Assembly: GCA_017525235.1 (NCBI GenBank)
Contig: JAFXTC010000054.1
Span: 1-38,842 of the forward strand
DNA: 38,842 bases
Source: Bacteroidaceae bacterium
GTDB lineage: Bacteria; Bacteroidota; Bacteroidia; Bacteroidales; Bacteroidaceae
Direction: 5' to 3'
How positions within the stretch are numbered: position 1 is the stretch's first letter; each line of letters opens with the position of its first letter. Below are positions 35,478 to 38,842 of the stretch, piece after piece. A model generated the notes under the pieces. The model had not been told where the DNA came from and did no database searches. It saw only the letters and a list, made by a program, of their open reading frames with translations. Both the position numbers and the translations under genes were made by a program.

Positions 35478-35498
35478 TTGAACTGACAATAGGAAAAT

Positions 35499-35518
35499 AA
35501 CATGTTAAACAACATGTT
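35499..35518. promoter_or_regulatory. Twin AACATGTT palindromes
   Basis: Two copies of the self-complementary octamer AACATGTT (35499-35506, 35511-35518) separated by AAAC lie about 85 bp upstream of the fusA2-like start and 45-65 bp after the hemW stop. Spacing centre to centre is 12 bp. They look like an operator. No clear -7 box was found between them and the gene. Confidence 0.55.
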
Positions 35519-35562
35519 TTTGGAAAGAAAAAGAGAGGGGCAACCGGGAAATGAAGAAAAAG

Positions 35563-36684
35563 TTAATACATTAGGTCGCTGATGATACTGTTCGAGATAA
35601 ATATACCCTTTCTGGAAAGGCGTAAAACAGAATCTTCAAGCAACAAGTCACCATTAAAAACATGAGGCTCCGCCATCTGCAAACAATGTGATTTCTGTTG
35701 AGGCGAAAGAAGTTGCAAAGACAGCCCTGAAGCGGTGCGTAAACGTGTCATTACCAGTTCGTTGTACCGCTCTTCGGAGGCAAGGACCTCTGTCTGATGC
35801 GGGACATCTGCCGATGCCTTAACATAATTGTCTAATGATGTGTTGTTGGATCTACGGACACTTTCTCCATCATAAGAATGTGCCCCAGGTCCTAATCCAA
35901 GATAAGGAGAGCCGTCCCAATAACTGCTATTGTGCCTGGAATGCAGCCCTGGCTTAGCAAAGTTCGAGATTTCGTAATGTTCATATCCCGCTGCTGCCGT
36001 TTCGTCCATCAGATATTCATACATCTGCCAGGAAAGTTCATCAGACACTTCTGCCACACGCCCATCCCGAAGCATTTCAGCCAAAGGAGTGTTATCCTCA
36101 TAAGACAGGGCATAAGCACTAAGATGTGGCACATCAAGCGTCAGCAATTGCATGACATCACGTTTCCAACTTTCAAGTGTCTGCCCCGGCAACCCGTATA
36201 TCAGGTCCAAACTGATATTATTGTAGCCAGCATCCAAAAACAACTGTACCGCCTCCAAGGCTTGGCGCGAAGTATGGCGTCGGTTCAGAAAACGCAGGAT
36301 AGAATCTGAAAACGTCTGCACACCCATGCTAATACGGTTCACTGGAGTATGACGTAACGTGTTAATCAGTTCAGGTGTCACATCATCCGGATTAACTTCA
36401 ATGGTAACCTCGGCATCTTTTGTGAACGTAAAATTTTCACTTATTGCCTGAAACACCTCTACCAGTAAAGATGGCGGCAATTGAGTGGGCGTTCCGCCAC
36501 CTATATATAAAGAAGGTACGCGCGCGAAATCTATCTCTGCACGACGCAGGCACATCTCGCGCTTAAGGGCAGAGATATATAAAAGTTTCCATTCCTGGCC
36601 ATAAGTGGTAGAATAGAAGTCGCAATAAATACAACGCTTCTGACAAAAAGGTACATGAATATAAATACCACCCGCTTTCGTCAC
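35563..36684 (-). CDS. hemW: Radical-SAM heme chaperone HemW
   Basis: A 373-residue protein of the HemN-like family. The N-terminal IYIHVPFCQKRCIYCDFY has the CxxxCxxC cluster motif (C14, C18, C21). Also seen are SLYIGGGTPTQLP, EVNPDDVTPE and GVQTFSDSILRFLNRRHT. The length and cysteine pattern favour HemW, a heme-transfer chaperone, over true coproporphyrinogen dehydrogenase HemN. Translation starts at GTG overlapping the preceding stop as GTGA, so expression depends on the upstream lipoprotein gene. Confidence 0.9.
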   Translation of the reverse strand: MTKAGGIYIHVPFCQKRCIYCDFYSTTYGQEWKLLYISALKREMCLRRAEIDFARVPSLYIGGGTPTQLPPSLLVEVFQAISENFTFTKDAEVTIEVNPDDVTPELINTLRHTPVNRISMGVQTFSDSILRFLNRRHTSRQALEAVQLFLDAGYNNISLDLIYGLPGQTLESWKRDVMQLLTLDVPHLSAYALSYEDNTPLAEMLRDGRVAEVSDELSWQMYEYLMDETAAAGYEHYEISNFAKPGLHSRHNSSYWDGSPYLGLGPGAHSYDGESVRRSNNTSLDNYVKASADVPHQTEVLASEERYNELVMTRLRTASGLSLQLLSPQQKSHCLQMAEPHVFNGDLLLEDSVLRLSRKGIFISNSIISDLMY

Positions 36685-37373
36685 CTCATTTCCTGATAAA
36701 GGATTTCATAGAAACAAGGATAAACGTTAGAGGCGGCATTACTCTGACCGGCAGTATGAGGAACAATCAGCCTAACCTTCGCAATCTCGGCATCCTCTGA
36801 ATTTTGTCTGCCGACCCGAATATAGGGGAATGGAGACAGCCAGCCATCCAGCACTTTTTCCTCGCCATATGTCTGGTACATAGGTCCCGATTGATTGCTC
36901 GTAACAAATTTTGCAGAAAAAGTTCCAGACGTATTGGTTACAGACATAATATCTGGATTTGTTGCCCAATAATTTACATTACTACGCAGCTGTAAGCTAT
37001 CACCCAATATATTATACTCCACAAACTGGCATACAATCTGACGGGTCTCGCCCTTGGCAATCTTCTCACCTACGCCCTGCCTGACAATCTGCATATAAAC
37101 GCCTGAACTGGCAAGGAGAACATACTCGTTTTCATCAACGTTGGTGGTAGAATCCTGGGCAAAAAACTCTTGTTCAGAGATAACCTTAATAACACCCACA
37201 TTGCAAATAGTATCGCCAGCAGGACCTACTATGGTCACATCACGTCTTAGAAACGCATCTATAGCATTACGCTCCTTGTTTTTTTGCTCGGCATACGTTT
37301 GGTCATCAGAACAAGACTCAAGACCTGCAAAAACCACAACTAAACTCAGGAATATATACAGAATCCTTTTCAT
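36681..37373 (-). CDS. DUF4827-like lipoprotein with FKBP-like region
   Basis: A 230-residue lipoprotein (lipobox GLESC, lipidation at C21). The mature part contains YMQIVRQGVGEKIAKGETR followed by QIVCQFVEYNILGD, which resembles the first strands of FKBP-type prolyl isomerases, but the catalytic aromatic residues are not obvious. The protein looks like the Bacteroidales DUF4827 family; this is from memory of the sequence, not a search. It overlaps hemW by 4 bp and is driven by the dispersed promoter repeat. The exact role is unknown. Confidence 0.78.
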   Translation of the reverse strand: MKRILYIFLSLVVVFAGLESCSDDQTYAEQKNKERNAIDAFLRRDVTIVGPAGDTICNVGVIKVISEQEFFAQDSTTNVDENEYVLLASSGVYMQIVRQGVGEKIAKGETRQIVCQFVEYNILGDSLQLRSNVNYWATNPDIMSVTNTSGTFSAKFVTSNQSGPMYQTYGEEKVLDGWLSPFPYIRVGRQNSEDAEIAKVRLIVPHTAGQSNAASNVYPCFYEILYQEMR

Positions 37374-37391
37374 AAACTTCTAATTTGCGCA

Positions 37392-37428
37392 CAAAGATAC
37401 GAATAAGTGAGCGGAATACAAAATAAAA
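37392..37428 (-). promoter_or_regulatory. Promoter of the lipoprotein-hemW pair, a copy of the dispersed repeat
   Basis: On the minus strand TTTG (37419-37422), a 19-bp spacer and TATCTTTG (37392-37399). Bases 37398-37428 are the exact reverse complement of 113-143 in the repeat at the left edge, 31 bp without a mismatch. Confidence 0.85.
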
Positions 37429-37443
37429 TGCTCCTCACATAAT

Positions 37444-38475
37444 CTATTTTAACAAATGAGCATAGGATTCTATAGCTTCTCTAACCTTTAGGATTGCCTC
37501 ATCCATGCTGCAATAAAGCCTTCCACCACTGGCATTCTTGTGCCCTCCTCCATTAAAGAATCGAGCCGACATATCGTTGCAAGGAAAATCGTCAACGCTG
37601 CGAAGGCTCACCTTAACCTCACCCGCATGTTCAGTATCTTCGCTCAGGAAAACACTCAGTCGCATACCGGATATCTGTAATGGCATATTTACGATTCCCT
37701 CGGTGTCGCCGTTTTTAACACCAAGCATCTTACGCTCCTGATTGGTAAACGTTATAATACTGGCATGCAATCCAGGAAGGGTCTCCATCTTTACGTAAAG
37801 CAGATAGCCCATAAGTCGCATACGGGCAAGGGAATAAGTCCAGAACACATTTCGGTATATCCTGTCTTTGTCGATGCCCCTATTCAGCAGATAAGAGATA
37901 CACTCGTACACAACGGCCCTGTTCGAGTTGAAGGTAAAAGCGCCCGTGTCACACATCATGGCAGCATACAGGCAAGTAGCTTCGTCGGCAGTAATATGCT
38001 CCAGTTCGCCCAACTGATACAGCAAATGACAGATAACCTCGGCTGAGGCACACATATCCGGACGGGATATCACCAACTGACAGAAATCAGTTGGGTTAAG
38101 GTGATGGTCAATCATAATCTTGGGCGCAGGATTAGCCAACACACAAGCTTCCAATTCCTGCATTCGCGAAGAATCGTTAAGGTCGGTAATGAGAAACAGA
38201 TCAGCCTGCGCCACAATAGGTTCTACCACCTTTTCATGCTTTAGATACACCTTCACATCCTCAGCTCCAGGCATCCAATGAAGGAAATCCGGAAATATAT
38301 TGGGCACAACCACCGTAACCTGCTTTCCCTTACGGGTCAGCCAATGCTTCAATGCTAATGTAGAGCCTATCGCATCTCCATCTGGGGACACATGCGCACA
38401 AATCACCACATTCTTAGCATCATCTATCAGTTGTGAAAACCTACTCTGCTCTTCTTCTGTTAATATCTTCTCCAT
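37444..38475 (-). CDS. DHH-family phosphoesterase (NrnA-like)
   Basis: A 343-residue DHH-DHHA1 protein. Motifs in order are HVSPDGDAIGS (residues 28-38), ITDLNDSS, the DHH triad in KIMIDHHLNP, CDTGAF and the C-terminal substrate loop GGGHKNASGG. Relatives degrade short oligoribonucleotides (nanoRNA), pAp, and pApA or cyclic di-AMP. It could clear the product of the diadenylate cyclase in this window. The ATG at 38475 is preferred because a -7 box, TATTTTTG (38484-38491), lies just upstream. Confidence 0.9.
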   Translation of the reverse strand: MEKILTEEEQSRFSQLIDDAKNVVICAHVSPDGDAIGSTLALKHWLTRKGKQVTVVVPNIFPDFLHWMPGAEDVKVYLKHEKVVEPIVAQADLFLITDLNDSSRMQELEACVLANPAPKIMIDHHLNPTDFCQLVISRPDMCASAEVICHLLYQLGELEHITADEATCLYAAMMCDTGAFTFNSNRAVVYECISYLLNRGIDKDRIYRNVFWTYSLARMRLMGYLLYVKMETLPGLHASIITFTNQERKMLGVKNGDTEGIVNMPLQISGMRLSVFLSEDTEHAGEVKVSLRSVDDFPCNDMSARFFNGGGHKNASGGRLYCSMDEAILKVREAIESYAHLLK

Positions 38476-38483
38476 ATTATTTG

Positions 38484-38491
38484 CAAAAATA
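38484..38491 (-). promoter_or_regulatory. -7 box of NrnA-like gene
   Basis: TATTTTTG on the minus strand ends 8 bases before the start codon. No TTTG is found 19-20 bp upstream, where the heptamer array begins. Confidence 0.5.
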
Positions 38492-38502
38492 CACAATTTA
38501 TT

Positions 38503-38544
38503 TCACATCTTACTTCTTCCTTCTCACATCTCACATCTTACATC
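38503..38544. repeat. Six tandem 7-bp units between NrnA-like and RhuM-like genes
   Basis: TCACATC, TTACTTC, TTCCTTC, TCACATC, TCACATC and TTACATC run in perfect 7-bp register over 42 bp. The array fills much of the 97-bp gap and overlaps the expected -33 region of the NrnA-like gene. Confidence 0.85.
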
Positions 38545-38572
38545 TTATTATTGTATGGAAAACACGAAAATG

Positions 38573-38842
38573 TTACATACCACCCTTGCTGCCTTTCTTC
38601 TTGGTTTTCTTCTCAATGAGTTTGATAGCCTCTAGATAATCCTGTTCTACTGGCGACAATGTCTTCACTTGGAATTTCCTGTACTCAATCAGAGCCTTAT
38701 CCATTGCTTCCTCATGAGATACAGAGCCTGCCCCTTCCAGCAGTTCATCGCCATTGGCAGACAAGATGTTGTCTAACTGACGAACATAGTCTTCCATATA
38801 CATAGGTCGATGACGAAGGGCCTGAGTCTCTGCAAAATCAAA
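38573..38842 (-). CDS. RhuM-family protein, 3' end only
   Basis: The last 89 residues of a protein that runs off the window edge. The reading frame stays open to base 38842, beginning FDFAETQALRHRPMYMEDY and continuing with DNILSANGDELLEGAGSVS, KALIEYRKFQVKTLSP and a lysine-rich end. This matches the C-terminal region of the RhuM (Fic/DOC-like, virulence protein) family, originally named from Salmonella SPI-3. In many Bacteroidetes such genes sit in or beside type I restriction-modification loci, so the region beyond the window could be accessory. The family assignment is from recall of this C-terminal pattern. Confidence 0.75.
   Translation of the reverse strand, partial: FDFAETQALRHRPMYMEDYVRQLDNILSANGDELLEGAGSVSHEEAMDKALIEYRKFQVKTLSPVEQDYLEAIKLIEKKTKKKGSKGGM

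Noticed and set aside
35563-36684. Annotation as coproporphyrinogen III dehydrogenase HemN
   Set aside because: The length of 373 residues and the short CxxxCxxC N terminus fit HemW better than HemN, which is usually about 450 residues.

Overview
This window looks like a chromosomal segment of a Bacteroidales bacterium, most likely Prevotella or a close relative. That assignment is an inference. It rests on promoters of the Bacteroidetes type (-33 TTTG, 19-20 bp spacer, -7 TAnnTTTG) in front of many genes, the near absence of Shine-Dalgarno sequences, an RprX/RprY-like two-component pair, an EF-G2-type EF-G paralogue, a DUF4827-like lipoprotein and a folP-cdaA gene pair. It is gene-dense, with no gap over 300 bp between genes. 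I saw no tRNA, rRNA, CRISPR array, insertion sequence or prophage.

Layout, left to right. 1-1918 (+): twin promoter repeats, a Fur-family regulator and purA. 1928-8953 (-): an operon-like branched-chain amino acid cluster transcribed leuA, leuC, leuD, a second isopropylmalate/citramalate synthase-like gene and leuB, followed by a TPR protein. 9125-14352 (+): a run of housekeeping genes, namely phosphopantetheinyl transferase, an RsmI-like methylase, a family 2 glycosyltransferase, RadC, a SufT/MIP18-like protein, an LpxH-like phosphoesterase and an M48 lipoprotein protease. 14597-15997 (+): a Tat-exported Gfo/Idh oxidoreductase. 16070-19999 (-): folP, cdaA, pta and ackA. 20098-21402 (+): murF, which abuts a convergent MscS-family channel. 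The minus-strand group mtaB, glycosyltransferase and mscS covers 21403-26422. 26656-28563 (+): a 60-residue lipoprotein and a GH29 fucosidase. 28648-29806 (-): rpsF-rpsR-rplI. 29993-30824 (+): two small envelope proteins. 30904-35418 (-): an EF-G2-type translation factor followed by the RprX/RprY-like pair. 35563-38475 (-): a DUF4827-like lipoprotein with hemW, and a DHH phosphoesterase. At the right edge is the 3' end of a RhuM-family gene.

Most coding content is ordinary core metabolism, and I do not see a clearly new multi-gene system. The least explained material is small and regulatory. There is a 31-bp sequence carrying a complete promoter that recurs, in three exact or near-exact copies, upstream of unrelated operons. 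Several unrelated arrays of tandem 7-bp units sit between genes and once inside a glycosyltransferase gene. A dyad of TGTCA half-sites spaced about 21 bp apart lies between the M48 and Gfo/Idh genes. The leader of the EF-G2-type gene has a perfect 12-bp inverted repeat and a pair of palindromic octamers. An inverted pair of C/G-rich repeats flanks the start of the TPR gene, one copy lying within its signal peptide. The EF-G paralogue lacks the catalytic histidine of the G domain.
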